Part shown: positions 26,232-37,894 of the stretch, piece after piece | Position numbering within the stretch: the stretch's first letter is position 1 | Layout: every line of letters starts with the position of its first letter | Assembly: GCA_003586115.2 (NCBI GenBank) | Contig: QVOM02000103.1 | Coordinates: 4,611,996-4,675,995, forward strand | From: Salvator merianae | Lineage: Eukaryota > Chordata > Lepidosauria > Squamata > Teiidae | DNA length: 64,000 bases | Direction: 5' to 3' | Program-made: the position numbers and the translations under genes | The notes under the pieces: generated by a model | The model's database searches: none | What the model was told of the DNA's origin: nothing | What the model saw: the letters and a program-made list of their open reading frames with translations, nothing else

Positions 26232-29167
26232 TGGTATAATATCCTATTACTCCTTGTTTTTATTGACTCTGTTATCATTTTTGAAGGTAAAAGTATTAAA
26301 TTATATGAATGGCTATTTCTGCTATATTTGTACTGGGACTGTGTTCTAAAAAGGCTGAAGTTTAATGAAATTATATCTTAATCTTGTCTTATTGAATCAG
26401 AAGAGAATGCAGCAGACAAGAATAAAATTCACCTAACCAAATAAATATTTTTAATGAAATCACCAGTATTTTCCTAAGATTTTTAAAATGGAAAACCAGG
26501 ATAACTATTTTTCTCTAAAACATGTTGTGCAGCAATAAAACATTACCATGAAATGTTTTGAATCATTTTTATGTACTGTACTAGCTTCTTCATTTACATC
26601 TCCCTACCTGTTACTGCTTTTAACTAGTTTTTTTTTCTTCCTATAAATAGCTGATGCTGCAAAATGCAGAAACATCTCAACTGAAAAAACAAATAACCAT
26701 CAGGAGAACTTTCATCTCTTTTGCATAAAATGTTTCTAAGTGTTCCCAGGAATTGGAGTCAGCGGTAGCTATCATGGTAACTCACTAGATGAGTAATGAT
26801 GTCGATACGACTGGACAACGGTAACCGTAGCAACTGTAACCTGCAATTCCTGCGTAACCATTGTTGAATTTATTGTGGCAGGGGCCAGAAAGGCCAGGAA
26901 TAAAATGAAGCAAAGAACTATGGTGTCTGACACATCTAGTACCACGCACTTTAATCATAGCTGGCAGAAATTAATTCAGGAGGAATTTTGTAAGAGCTCC
27001 CTGTGCAGTTTTGTGCTTTTCTTAAGGCCTATGAAAACCAATGTACTAAATGGACAATCAAGGATAATGTCATATTTCTACTGCAAACCCTTTCCTTCCA
27101 ATATTCCCCCTCCAAAAAACCCCCATTAAAAATAATAATAATAAATCAGCTACAGGAAACAAGGTCAATATCTAATAATGTTTTAAGCTTTCCAATATAA
27201 AGCCACAGATCAGTTTGAAATACTTTCACTATACATGACTTGATTAGTACAATTTACCTCCCAAGAAAGTTACATTGCAAGATCCTACTTTCATATATGG
27301 AATTCAGTATTCCATAGAAATACATTATAAAATCTTTAAAATAATAATTAAAAAAATCCATTCAGCTTCTGGTCCAAAATTAGTTCCCTGCAGCAAATGG
27401 TAATCGATGAACTGTGGTCTAACCACTCAAATTAAGCAGTCAAAATCTATTTGCCTCAGATAAGCACTCACCAGACTGTAATGGTTTTCTGTGTTAAAGG
27501 TACTTTAGCTTATGCTAGATATATTAGCATATGGGTCACTGGACACAGTATGTGCCATTCCAAGAACAAAAATACTTGTTGAACAAGGCATGAAGATGCA
27601 CATCAAAAGTGTTACCCATGTGGGTATTATTTACCCACTTACCTCACTGCCTACAGTACAATACTCCTCAATAGATATATGACTTCAAATATGATTTGAA
27701 TTAAATGCAGCATAATATAACATAATGATCTATTGAGATTAGTGATACTATGTATTTAAATTACAGATTTAAGTTTGGAACAGGTCAGCTATTGATATAT
27801 ACTGAACATTTCCTTAGGCTTTTTTTTTTTTTTTTTTTCAATCCTGAAATAAGAAGCTGACTAAGAGAAAACGACACAACCTCTGACAGAAAGAAGAGAA
27901 TGCTTGGTCAGAAATCTACCCGGCACTGTCTCTTGAACACTCAACCTATCAATTTCCTTTCCTTTCCTTCCCATCAAGTGATTGCAATTTTATGATGTTC
28001 CACAGTAGCCTATGTAGAGTTGGTATTGTTTTACATAGTTCTCTTAATAGAGTATATAAATGGCAGTGCTATTTAAACTAGTTCCCTGCTCCAACACACA
28101 GCTGCAATGATACTTCTATGTATGAACATCCTCAGCTGAGAACACAACCCAATTTCTCAACCCAAGAGAAATTGGAACAGACAGCAAAGGAAAAGTATAG
28201 CTGGCCACTGGTGGCATTCAAACATATACATTTGTTTTTCACTCATTTAACTATGGATGTCAAATGGTTAGCAGTTAGGAACAAATTATCACATTAGTTT
28301 TAAGTATGTAAACAAAAAGGAGATAAACATTTTACAGTAAAATAAAACTAGTACATCTTAGGAATCAAAACAGACTCAAAATTTTGAATGAGGAAACATT
28401 TGATTTAAGGTATGTAAGTTAACTACTAGGCAAGCTCTTTGTTACATAATATAATTAAACATAACCACAGTCTGATAACCTTAAGGCGATAGGAATATTA
28501 CACTATCCAGCCTCCTGCAGTCTATAACAATCATTACTTACATCAGGGCATCCTATATTTATCAAACTGCAGTTAAAAATTGTGTGGCTCACTGTCCTAC
28601 GCTAAAAAAAAATAAATACCAATTTTATTCAAAATTTCAGGGGAACAAATCCAAAAAGTACTCCTTGTATTAAAAAGAGTAAGGTATATTTATTTTACTT
28701 AGGGGAAAATGCAGCTCTGTAAATGTGATCTGTTACAAGTTCAAAATACTTTGAACCAATATTGGGCATTTTCAGAAGCATAGAATGGTGAATTGATACT
28801 GGAAATTGAGATCAGTCTTTGGAATCCAAGAGCAGAGAGCCACAGCTTTTCAGCTTCCCACAACAGTGACTGAATGATGGTTTACATTGGCATTGTGACT
28901 TAGTCCATTCAAACAAGAAACCCTACAGTCTGATCAAGTTATAAAGAATTACAATCATAAAAAACTTTGAAGCATGGTTTAGCATGAACTACAAGCTTTA
29001 TGTCCTTCTCACTAATTTAAAAAATACCTTCAAAAGAAAATTGGAAATGTAGTGCAGAACCTAAAGTGAAATTGTTTGGCCTGAGATATAACTAAAACAT
29101 TTCAGCTTTTGGCATTGTGAATCTGAGAATTTAACAAAATGTTGGGAAAAGGTTACCTTGCTTGGCC

Positions 29168-29230
29168 CCTTCCTTCCTTCCTTCCTTCCTTCCTTCCTTC
29201 CTTCCTTCCTTCCTTCCTTCCTTCCTTCCT
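29168..29230. repeat. (CTTC)n microsatellite
   Basis: About fifteen almost perfect CTTC units followed by a pyrimidine-rich tail to 29250. It is about 1.3 kb downstream of exon 4 in intron 4 and is a purine/pyrimidine tract capable of triplex formation. Confidence 0.95.
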
Positions 29231-30528
29231 CCCTCTTCTTTTTTTTTTTCTTTAAGAAAGTTTCTGCTCCTTCTTAGAATCACCAAATAGGCAAAAACAT
29301 TCAACATAGGTCCACCAGGAACTGTGGCTTGCTACATATGGATGAGAGAAGGTCCTTCAACTTCTGTGTTCCTTGTCTACAGAAACTCCCTTCCCCTGGT
29401 AGCTTTGACTACATGATCCTTGAACCCAGGAGTCTAATGGGTGGGTTGAAAAAAAATATTTGTACTTGTTTATTTAATTCATATTTTTATCCTTACTATT
29501 ACTTGAATTTAATCTTTCTTTCTGCTTTAGGGTTATTTGGGGCAAAGCTCTTTATACATATGTTAATAAATAACAAAGGATTCTAATATTTCATAATATT
29601 TAGAAATCATGTTGAAGTGCCAGAGTAAACATTTTATTAACTTTTGTTAGCTTTCCTTCCAATATCCAGTAATAGTAACTTGTAGGTTTTTGATTAAAAA
29701 TCAGCTTCTTATTAACTTAAATGTACAGACATGTAACTGTTCCAAATTTGTCTTCCTTGATATTGTAATTTTGCATTGCAGGGTGACAATATTAGTATCT
29801 TATTCTGACTAAGCTTTAAAGAGATTGGCCAAAATCCAAAAAAGTTGCTCTTTGGATATGCACAGCTTAGTGTGATCTTGGTTTTGAACTTCAGATCACA
29901 ATGCCTTTGTCACAAATTCGTTCTGAGAAGTCCCTTGGTTTCAAAAGCATTTGCCTACTTTGGAAAATTGTAGCTCAAAGGACTTTCAAGTTCGAAGTCC
30001 CCTTAGGCCTGGGAAACAAGTTATACCGTTCTTCAAATTTCAGCCTCAGTAATAAATATACAAATTAGGACCAAGTGGAACATACTTGATATCAAAAGAC
30101 TTCAACAGCTCACTGCTCTGATTTATACATTCTTGCTTATTCCCATATACAGAAAATATTAAAATTCCACAAGTTAGAAACCACAGACTTATAGACTACA
30201 AGGCTGCCAACAATCAGCAAAGTACTTTCGTTCTTGGTTCTTAAGACCATTTCCTTTCTACATTACTGTAACCAGAAGGGGAAAAAAGATACTCCAGCCA
30301 AGCTTCCCTGCAGAATCAAATTAAACTTGTCATAAGAAACCAAGGAATTAAAAATTCCAGATTACCTTCAGCGCTTCTTAAGAATTCAGGATAGTCAACT
30401 ACGAAAGTTTAAAAGTAACTAAACAAGAAAACCAAGGAATTTGGTCTGCATAGGTTCCAGCATATTTTATTTTCAGTCTAAAAACATCCTAACATTTTCC
30501 AAATGTATATGAAATAACGTCTACTTAC

Positions 30529-30600
30529 AGCCTGTAGAGTTTTGGAGTCCCAAGAAATAGCAGTTCAGAAAGGTGTTGAAGATTATTTCTGTTCAGACGC
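30529..30600 (-). CDS. SLIT2: SLIT2 exon 4 (LRR module), internal coding exon
   Basis: This 72-nt minus-strand exon encodes RLNRNNLQHLSELLF, then LGTPKLYR, again phase 2 at both ends. The acceptor is cttttctactaaag and the donor is CT|gtaagt, the same pattern as exons 2 and 3. It is the third LRR of SLIT2 domain 1. Against human SLIT2 as I recall it (RLNRNHLQLFPELLF, LGTAKLYR) there are five differences: H to N, L to H, F to L, P to S and A to P. SLIT1 (MLPELLFQNN) and SLIT3 (VLPELLFQST) fit worse. The LRR frame LxxNxLxxL...LLFLG is kept, so it should be functional. The Pro before Glu, usual in this repeat, is Ser here. It is far from exon 3 (31.4 kb), and no exon 5 was found in the remaining 30.5 kb. 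Confidence 0.94.
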
Positions 30601-30639
30601 CTTTAGTAGAAAAGAAAACAAGAGTCACACATGAAATTA

Positions 30640-32500
30640 TCATACTAAAGTAAATATTACGCTCTATGATGCATTGTTAAGTAGATATCTTTAAAATATG
30701 TGGATAGGTATTTTTGATGCCACAGGCCACACAGGAAATGTAAGGCAGAACACCATGGCTAATATGACATTTTATTTATATGCAGTAATCCAAAATATGA
30801 ATGAATGTGTTATGTTCTTTTTATTCTCTGAAATAAACAAGACATCTTTGATAGCATAAGGACAGAGTATAGGAACCATCCTACAGACAGGTACAGTGAG
30901 TTTCCATAAGCAGAAAATAACGGTTTAAGAGTACCAGGCTTGTTATAATAATTCATCTTTCAAAGAGCATTGCCAATTAAATTGACCTGAGCTGTAGCAA
31001 ATCAAAATTAGAAGATGGTTTTATAAAACACTAGCAAAAACTGTGCCAAAATGACGGACAAGGGGGAAGTGTATGCATATTACAAAAAATCCTGGAGGAC
31101 CATAGTGCATCTATACCCATGTGCTTCCCAGAATCCCCTACTTTGAAAGTGAAGCATCAACCAAGGCAAAGATCTGCTCAGGCACAGCCATCTCTGGACA
31201 TCATCTGAATATTGTGCAATTGGCATATTATTGGTATTCAGCCTGGAAGTACAGTATTATGATCAGAAAACGTGAGTTTTCTGTATCAGACCATATCAAA
31301 GATCCAAAAATATACTTCAGAATACAAGCCTCCACTCTGGCAAGGAAGGAAAAGATTGCAAAGTAAGTTATATGCCTGCAAAACAGAAGTTGAGGAAATC
31401 TGTATTTGCAAAGGATGGCCAGACAGAAAATAATCTATTTATCTCAGCAAGTACAGCTGTGAATGAATTCTGTGAGGAAAACAAGGCACTAACGAATAAG
31501 AGCTATTTGGCATCCCAGACCCGACTTTATTTACAGTAAATATCGGAGAGATCTTTAGCTTTACCTCCTCTCTTCCTACCCTGAGACTGTCATTCACCTG
31601 TATGGGATTCCTGGCCCCTGGCTCCATGGGCTGGAATGTAGGGAAAGGGTCTCTTCTGCCAGATTTAGAAAATATAAAAATAAGACACTGGAGCAGTTCT
31701 CTCACTCTCCTTTCCCGATTGTCCATCAGTACTGCAGTTCTCTCTCCATCATCAGCTCTATGGTTCCCTATCTCGTCTCCATCACCTGCTGCAAAGAAGC
31801 CTTGGATCCAGTGTCACCATGTGCCACTCTCCCACCTGGAGTCACTCGCTGCATCCTAAAAGTTTTGGTCCTCCTAGCTTGCTGTCATTGCCTACAAACA
31901 GCTCATTTGCCAGCTCTTTAAATTGTGTTCTAACTAAGAAGCAAAGTTTGGCTGTTGTGCAAAACTCTGTCCGCGGCTCTGGCAAAGATGTTATCTTGAT
32001 CCAGTTTCACCATAGAAAGTCCTTCTGAACAGAAACTGACTACTATGGCAGACTTGGACAATAAAGTTTTCCTTACAAGAGTAAAGATAGACATTGCTTT
32101 AAACACAGAGATATTTTCAATGTATTATCCACACTGTGACTCTGGGACAAACATCATACTTGTAAAGCAGATGCCTACACTGTGTCCATATTTCTAATTA
32201 CAGAAAATGCATGTGAACTTTAAGTCCATATTTTAGATTTTACTGAAGGCATTCATGTTCTTTAAGTTTCTAAAATGCTTCAGGAAATAGAGAGGGATGG
32301 TTGTACAAATGCTGCTCTAAAAACCTGTAGTGTGGTCCTGTGTTATAGTGAGGTACCCAGATGTCAACAAAAAAGTCTCACAAATTATTCCAGCATTCCT
32401 TACATCAGTCTTATGAAATAATCATTGCCACCAGAGTTATCTAAAAGTATTTTATTCTTTCTGTTCAGAACTGTGGTGCATGATGGTTGCAGCTACAACT
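30640..32500. other. Intronic stretch upstream of exon 4 without recognised feature
   Basis: AT-rich intron 3 sequence close to the exon 4 acceptor. Short open frames at 31439-32028 lack domains and lie on conflicting strands. Confidence 0.5.
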
Positions 32501-32527
32501 GGTAGTGGAGAAGAGATCTGGTTCTAA

Positions 32528-32604
32528 CTGGGAATTCCCTTTGATCTTGCCAAACTTATATTTTTGGCATAAAAACGCAGTTTGAGATCAAATGGAAATT
32601 CCCA
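32528..32604. repeat. Short imperfect hairpin
   Basis: CTGGGAATTCCCTTTGATCT at 32528-32547 pairs with the stretch ending CCCAG at 32604, with about two differences across a loop of about 35 nt. It could be a remnant of a small MITE. Confidence 0.55.
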
Positions 32605-32804
32605 GATAAAGTCTTCCTACCCTCTCAAAAGTATTCCAAAGATTGTAATACTGATGCAATTGAAGGGTGTGATCAGACATGCTAAAATGGGCACCTCTGG
32701 GGTACATTTGAGGCTCTAGGGACAGACAATATATACTGCATCTCCAAGTCTCTGTTTGTGTGTCCCTTTGGCAGATGCAAAAATCTCACTCTCAAGGTGA
32801 GATA

Positions 32805-33547
32805 GGGCCTTTTCGCACTTCACAGTAGTGAGCGTCAGGAACGCCCACTAGTGAAGTGCTTTCGCACACGTGGACGTTCGTAGCGACCGGCAGCGGACTT
32901 GATCCGCTGCCGATCGCTACTAGCGCCAGACAGGAAAGTAGCTGTCTGAATCCTCACCTGAAGCTCAAAGTGAGCTTCAGGTGAGGATTCATTCGCACCT
33001 ACCTTTCTGTCCGTGGCGGCGGCCATCTTCTGGGCGCTCGGCCCGCCAAGCATGCATTGCGTGATCATGTGATCACGCAATGCATGCTGGGCAATGGAGT
33101 CCAGCACTTCGCACAGGCCCGAATGGGCCTGTACGAGGCCCCAATGGACCCCACGCCGCCGCAATTGGGCCAGGAACGCTGGATGAGGCGGCGCTGCACC
33201 CCGTCCGGCGTTCTGGTGCCCGATCGCGGATGCGAATGCCGGTCGCCACAGCAGCGGCCTGCAAAATGTCAGGCTACTGGCAAGGTGACTGGGAGGCCCG
33301 CGCGGCGCACCGTGATGATGTCATCACCGCGCAGGCCTCCCGGTCACCATGGCAGCAGCTGACGCTTGCTGGCCGCTGCGTGGCGAGCATCAGGCCGGAT
33401 GATGTCGTTTGCACTGGCGGACGCCATTATCCGGCTTGGGGTCTGCTTTCAGGCCCCATAGTGCGGACGGTGTCTGCACGATGCGGTCTCTTCCACGCTA
33501 GACTGGGCTAATTAGCCCAGTCTAGCGTGGACCGTGCGAACAGGCCC
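32805..33547. mobile_element. GC-rich hairpin-chain MITE, copy 2 (CpG-rich, younger-looking)
   Basis: This 743-bp element is homologous to 9684-10398 along its length. It begins GGGCCTTTTCGCACTT and ends GTGCGAACAGGCCC, flanked by 3-bp duplications ata (32802-32804 and 33548-33550). Hairpins: 32948-32967 with 32971-32990 (20-bp perfect arms, 3-nt loop), 33050-33067 with 33070-33087 (18-bp perfect arms, 2-nt loop), and a loop-free 38-bp palindrome at 33493-33530. There are further pairings near 32815-32865 (CACTTCAC..GTGAAGTG) and 32888-32925 (GGCAGCGGA..TCCGCTGCC). Many CpGs survive, unlike the neighbourhood, which suggests recent insertion or little methylation-driven decay. Open frames up to 143 codons (33080-33511) run through hairpins on both strands and are not genes. 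Confidence 0.87.
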
Positions 33548-33964
33548 ATAGAGTGTTTGGGGTAGATAGGGCAGAAAGCTACAGAGGCTCCTAGGCAATC
33601 CCAACTTACTACAGCTGCCAACCAATTATATCCACAGAGAATTGGCTGGCAGCACCCTATGGGAGGCAAGGAAGGAAGGGTGGTGATGAGGAAGGAAGGA
33701 AAGGTAAGTCGCCTGTTTTTTAAACTGTGTGATGTGTATGGTTTTTTTCCCCTCCATTGACATATAGGGCAATCACAGAAAATGTTTGTCACCCAAACTG
33801 CTGTGTGATCCCACCTGAGGTTTAGACTGCATTTACATGTTCTTGAGAAGGAGAGGGCAGACTGATGAATGAACAATCCCATCTGCAAACCATCTCTAAA
33901 CTATCTTGGATGTATGTTCTGTTGCTGCATGTGAACACAGCCTTAAATTTTGTTAGTACAGAAG

Positions 33965-34190
33965 CTTGCTTATTTATTTATTTATTTGTTTATATCCTGC
34001 CCTTAACCTGGAGGTCCCAGGGTGGGTCATAACATATGATAAAAGAATTACTAAATATCTAAAAATATAACCCATCCAGCCCTCCTTCCTTTGCTCCCAC
34101 TCTGGCAGGACTACAATCAGAGGAACTAGGAATTAAAGGCCTAGGTTGAAAGGTACGTTTTAACCAGGTGGTGAAAACCATATAAAGTTT
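33965..34190 (-). mobile_element. L2-type LINE 3' end, antisense
   Basis: TTATTTATTTATTTGTTTAT tail, then ATCCTGCCCTTAACC, GGTCCCAGGGTGGGT, CTCTGGCAGGACTAC and AAGGTACGTTTTAACCAGGT appear in the same order as at 3028-3230. It is the reverse complement of a reptile L2-like 3' untranslated region and the end of its ORF. Confidence 0.68.
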
Positions 34191-34850
34191 TAACACATCA
34201 ACTTTGCCTCTAGATTAAAAAATAGCAACCTCAGCATAAATACACAGCAGTAGCAGATAACATTAGTTTAAGTGCTTCCTGCATAGTGTACTGGCATGTC
34301 CTTTCATGGGCTATGAGAACAACAGGCAGGGTCAATACAATAAGCACATTCCATTCATGCATAGATCTTGCTGTCTGCTGTTTTCCTCTCAGGTGTTTTT
34401 TATTCCTTTTGAAAATACTTTTGATCTGTGCATCGCTGATTTAAATGTTCCCATATTGTTCAAAGTACAGAACCTATATGCAAAGACATATACATTTCTT
34501 TAAAAAAAAAAAAAAAACCTGAAGAAAGTTGTCAATTTAAAGATAATGTTGAAATCGGAGGTTTTAAGCTGTCTGGGACAAGTGATACAAAAATTTTATG
34601 GAACAGGGAATCTCAGAAAGTTTTAGGAATGCAGTTAGAATGAGTTTTAGGCTACCCCTCTTATGTGGTCCCCTGTTTATAAATGTTGATTTCAAATTGG
34701 TATCAGCACTGCAAAACAATAGCAAAAACCCTTTAAAATTAGAACATTACAATGTAAAGATCATCCGCTCAAGAAGATTGACATATTGCAATAAAGAAGA
34801 TAGGGCACTACAGCTATTCAAAAATATATTATGGGAAGTTCCTTATCTGA

Positions 34851-34950
34851 CTCTGAAAAGCTAGCAAAGAGCACTAGGTTCTGAAAAGCATTATCCACTA
34901 GGCTCTGGAAAGCACTGTGTGTACTAGGCTCTGAAAAGCTGGCAGAGTGC
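34851..34950. repeat. Degenerate tandem repeat, four units of 24-28 bp
   Basis: Four successive units share CTCTGAAAAGC..CACTAGG: 34851-34878, 34879-34902, 34903-34928 and a partial unit from 34929. Unit lengths vary by deletion, so it is an old minisatellite. Confidence 0.82.
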
Positions 34951-35223
34951 AGAGGCTTACATGGGCTACATCCAGTCCATGAATTTCTAGTTTCCCATGT
35001 GTGCCATCTAACTAAATAGCTAATGTTCGTTTGAATCAATGTGTTTGTACTGTCTTGCTAAATACAAGCCCAACTTCACTCTGTCCCAGTGGAGAAGACC
35101 CTATGCTATATGTTCACCCATCATATTACTCATGGTGAATAAATATGAAACAAAATACCTATTGTTGACCCAGATTTATGGTAAACACAAAGGATAACAC
35201 AGGTCTACAAAAAAAATTTTTTT

Positions 35224-35634
35224 TCAGGTGCCAAGGTTTTTTGAATGGATTTAGGGTATTTTGAGGTTGCTGAATTCAAAAATCCCATTACTTTTGCTGA
35301 ATTGGTTCTAGTTTTTGAGATAATGGACATCCATGAAAATAATGCATTCCCCCAATGCAACTTGTGTGTGATAACAAATGCAATAGCTTTTGGTCTGTCT
35401 TTTGACTCTTTAACAGTGTCTTAGGTAATGAAATATCCCATATAATTATTTTGTATTGCAATTTGTAGGCCTACAATGCTGGCAGGTCTGAATGCTTTTC
35501 AAACATGTTGCGTTAATTAATTAATTAACTATTAAATATCTCAGAAACTAGAGCCAATCTGGCAAAACTGAAGACATATCTGTAATCAGCGCCATAAACT
35601 TAATATAAAACCATTCAGACACTGTTGGCACCAA
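35224..35634. repeat. Large diverged inverted repeat (about 100-bp arms)
   Basis: The left arm at about 35224-35322 pairs with the right arm at about 35537-35634. The best part is the inner 31 bp (TTTTGC..TTGG.TCTAGTTT.TGAGATA), with five mismatches. The outer ends share GGTGCCAA and TGAATGG. The spacer of about 215 bp holds GTAGGCCTAC and TTAATTAATTAATTAA palindromes. It may be a foldback element; target duplications are not evident. Confidence 0.68.
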
Positions 35635-37269
35635 AATCACTGTATACCAGTGTAATCATTTTCTTAAATAGTAGAAATTAACATGAACTCCTATAAGCTA
35701 TTTATCTCTGTGCTGTCCCACTAGGCTGGAAGTGAGCCAACCAGATGACAAATCACATCTGATCAGTAGCCTTCACTTAACAACTGATACTTTGCCCATC
35801 AGCTACTCTCCAGGGAGGAAGTTCACCCTAGGTTAACACAGTTGACTGATTTCAGCCCAAGACAAATTTTTAGGTTTATATACACTCCTAATATACAATC
35901 TAATACTTTCAAATCTAAACCATAACTCTAAGCAACACCTGCCGGTGCGTAAAAATTCAAGCTTACTAGTTCAGCTTAGATACAAAATCTTTGGTAGTAT
36001 TCAGATTAGACTGCTCCAACATGTAGTATAGTATCAGAAGACTATTTGGAAATATCAGATAACTTGGTTGAAGTATTTCTCTAGTTTTAACCATACTACA
36101 CTACTTTATTCTGATTTGGAAAACAATCTGAGTTGTCTTTTAATCTCCAAGTGTGGCAAAGCTTTGGGTTTGCTGAGGTGAAGTTTGATAGTGTCTAAAG
36201 AACCATATATGCAAAATGTACAGGCAAAGGAGCAATGCCTTGCTAACTTTGGCAATTAGGCTTGGCAAAGAGTATCAGAAGGCCAATGTATATTCAGCTT
36301 TAGCAGCTGAATATACTTTAAGTTGAATGGGGTTTGCTAGAAACAATATAGGAAATGCTCTGCAAACAGTTTACCCAGGTAGACAGAGCACAATAAAAGG
36401 CTATAATGAGGCTCCTTTATGGAATGGTTTGTGCTTAAATGTCTTAAGAGTAGTGTCTGTGAGGTTCTAAAATGTTCCTAAAGTGATCCCATGTCTGGTG
36501 ATTTCTTCTACTCAACTTGACCAATAATTAAATTCTCCCAAGCACTCTCTATCTCAGTTCTGGATCCTAGATGTTAATGCCTGGACAACCCAACCTGGTT
36601 CTACATTCTACCCAAGTCGCTGCCTAGCTAAGCAAAGCAACAAACAAGAGGGCAAAGGAAAAGTCTTTCACCCTCAGGAGTATCTTTTTTTTAATAAAAA
36701 GTCTTTGCCAGGCTATAGGAGGAAAAATGTGATGAGAAAAGGGGGTCCTTGCTCTCCAGTGGATCTCTGCACTGTGTAGAGTCCAAGCTCAGGTACCAAA
36801 TTCACACATCAGAAGCCAAGAAACAAATAGGAAATTCAGGCAGAGCCAAGAAGGGTATTGCTATAAATCATTGGATTTATCCACGGTACATGTCCAAGGA
36901 TGGATAAGTCAACACTCAAATACCATGTACCATGGATAGTGATCTTCAGGTCTGCAGCAGAAGTCCAACCTCAGATACCTAGTAGTCAAAAGCAGAGAGA
37001 GAGAAGAATCCCTCTTCCCAAATGAATTCAGCTGGAACAGAGCTGCAAAACAGCACAAAAATGGTTTTCTTAAGAAGTGAAGTTTCTTCTCTTTGGTTTC
37101 AGCAGGAGGCAACGGGAGGCAACGAGTCTCCTCATTCCTCTAGGTTTCAGCTCAACATCAGCATGGTGTGAAAGCAAAAGAGAGAATACGCCTGAGGCTC
37201 TGGGAATCCAATGATGAAAAAGGGGGCAGCTACCAGTCTGTAGTCTATGTCCTCAGCAAGGGATCCACT

Positions 37270-37745
37270 CCACTCTGTGGCAAAGACCAGACCAAGGATC
37301 TATCCTGCTGTATCTGTTGGACCAGTAACATACTGAGACAGCCCCATAATTGTCTTACCATAAAGAGCTGAGCTGGTCCACTGAGTATCACCTCAGTATG
37401 GATGCTGAAATCCTCCAACACCACCATGGCAGGATGTTGAAATCCTCCATCACCACACCTGAGACTTATCTAGACACCTCAGACAAAAAAAAAAAATCTC
37501 AGGCACAGAATTTACTCACCTCTTGGTAAGTGAGATAGAGGTCCTATGGACAACCACAACACCGCATCCCCATCCCACCAGTCTGGAACAGTGCTGCAGC
37601 AAATTAGCTGGTGGGCAGAACTGGGCGACACAAAGGCCCATCCAGTTCACCTACCCAGATTTCAGTAATACATGACAGATCAGCCCCTTCATCCAGGATC
37701 AAGTCATGAATGACTGATGTTTTATTGTTGACTAACCTGGCATTG
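37270..37745 (-). mobile_element. L2-type LINE fragment, endonuclease region
   Basis: Minus-strand translation from 37735 downward, with frameshifts, resembles the start of L2 ORF2. It reads ARLVNNKTSVIHDLILDEG (first residues frame-corrected by eye), then CITEIWV in place of CLTETWL, then a Cys/Pro stretch and GG(M)GMRCCG in place of GRGGGVA. That is the 5' half of the apurinic-type endonuclease. A doubled TGAAATCCTCCA unit at 37404-37456 lies near the decayed end. Orientation is opposite to the next L2 piece, so these are separate insertions. Confidence 0.62.
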
Positions 37746-37894
37746 TAGAATAGCAAAAATCTGTGCCCTAGTCACAATATGTAGAAAACAGATTTTTAAA
37801 CAAATAAAATCAATGCTATGTATCAGAAAATGTATTACCAAACCAAAAGTAGTGATATTTTAAATATAATATATATATATAAGCTATAACATAT

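Larger units (their letters stand above)
23200..30520. other. Quiet intron next to exon 4
   Basis: About 7.3 kb of AT-rich sequence with few recognisable repeats. Seen: A and T homopolymers (23517-23530, 27820-27838), a short doubled ATAAGATTACAGGAGTGCCT-like unit at 24510-24556, (CA)n at 25207-25227 and the two microsatellites listed separately. No exon 5-like LRR sequence was found. The scarcity of transposon remains compared with the rest of the window could reflect conservation, but that cannot be judged without alignment. Confidence 0.5.
1..30528 (-). other. SLIT2: SLIT2 intron 4, 5' part (at least 30.5 kb)
   Basis: Everything below exon 4 reads as intron. I looked on the minus strand for the next LRR module (expected to resemble DLSENQIQAIPRKAF) and for a 72-nt exon ending CT|gtaagt, and found none by eye. 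A very long intron 4 fits the known large size of vertebrate SLIT2. The region holds L1, L2, BovB, CR1/L3 and DNA-transposon remains. Confidence 0.75.
34200..37240. other. Intronic stretch with local tandem and inverted repeats
   Basis: AT-rich intron with an A16 run near 34502-34517 and the two repeats listed separately (34851-34950 and 35224-35634). The rest, including 35650-37150, shows nothing I can assign. Confidence 0.5.

Noticed and set aside
29168..29230. Regular short repeats that could suggest an array
   Set aside because: Plain CTTC microsatellite with no spacers; not CRISPR, and the host is a vertebrate.
33080..33511. 143-codon open frame with overlapping frames on both strands
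   Set aside because: It lies wholly in the GC-rich hairpin MITE; low stop-codon density there explains it. No domain, and the frame is not kept in copy 1.
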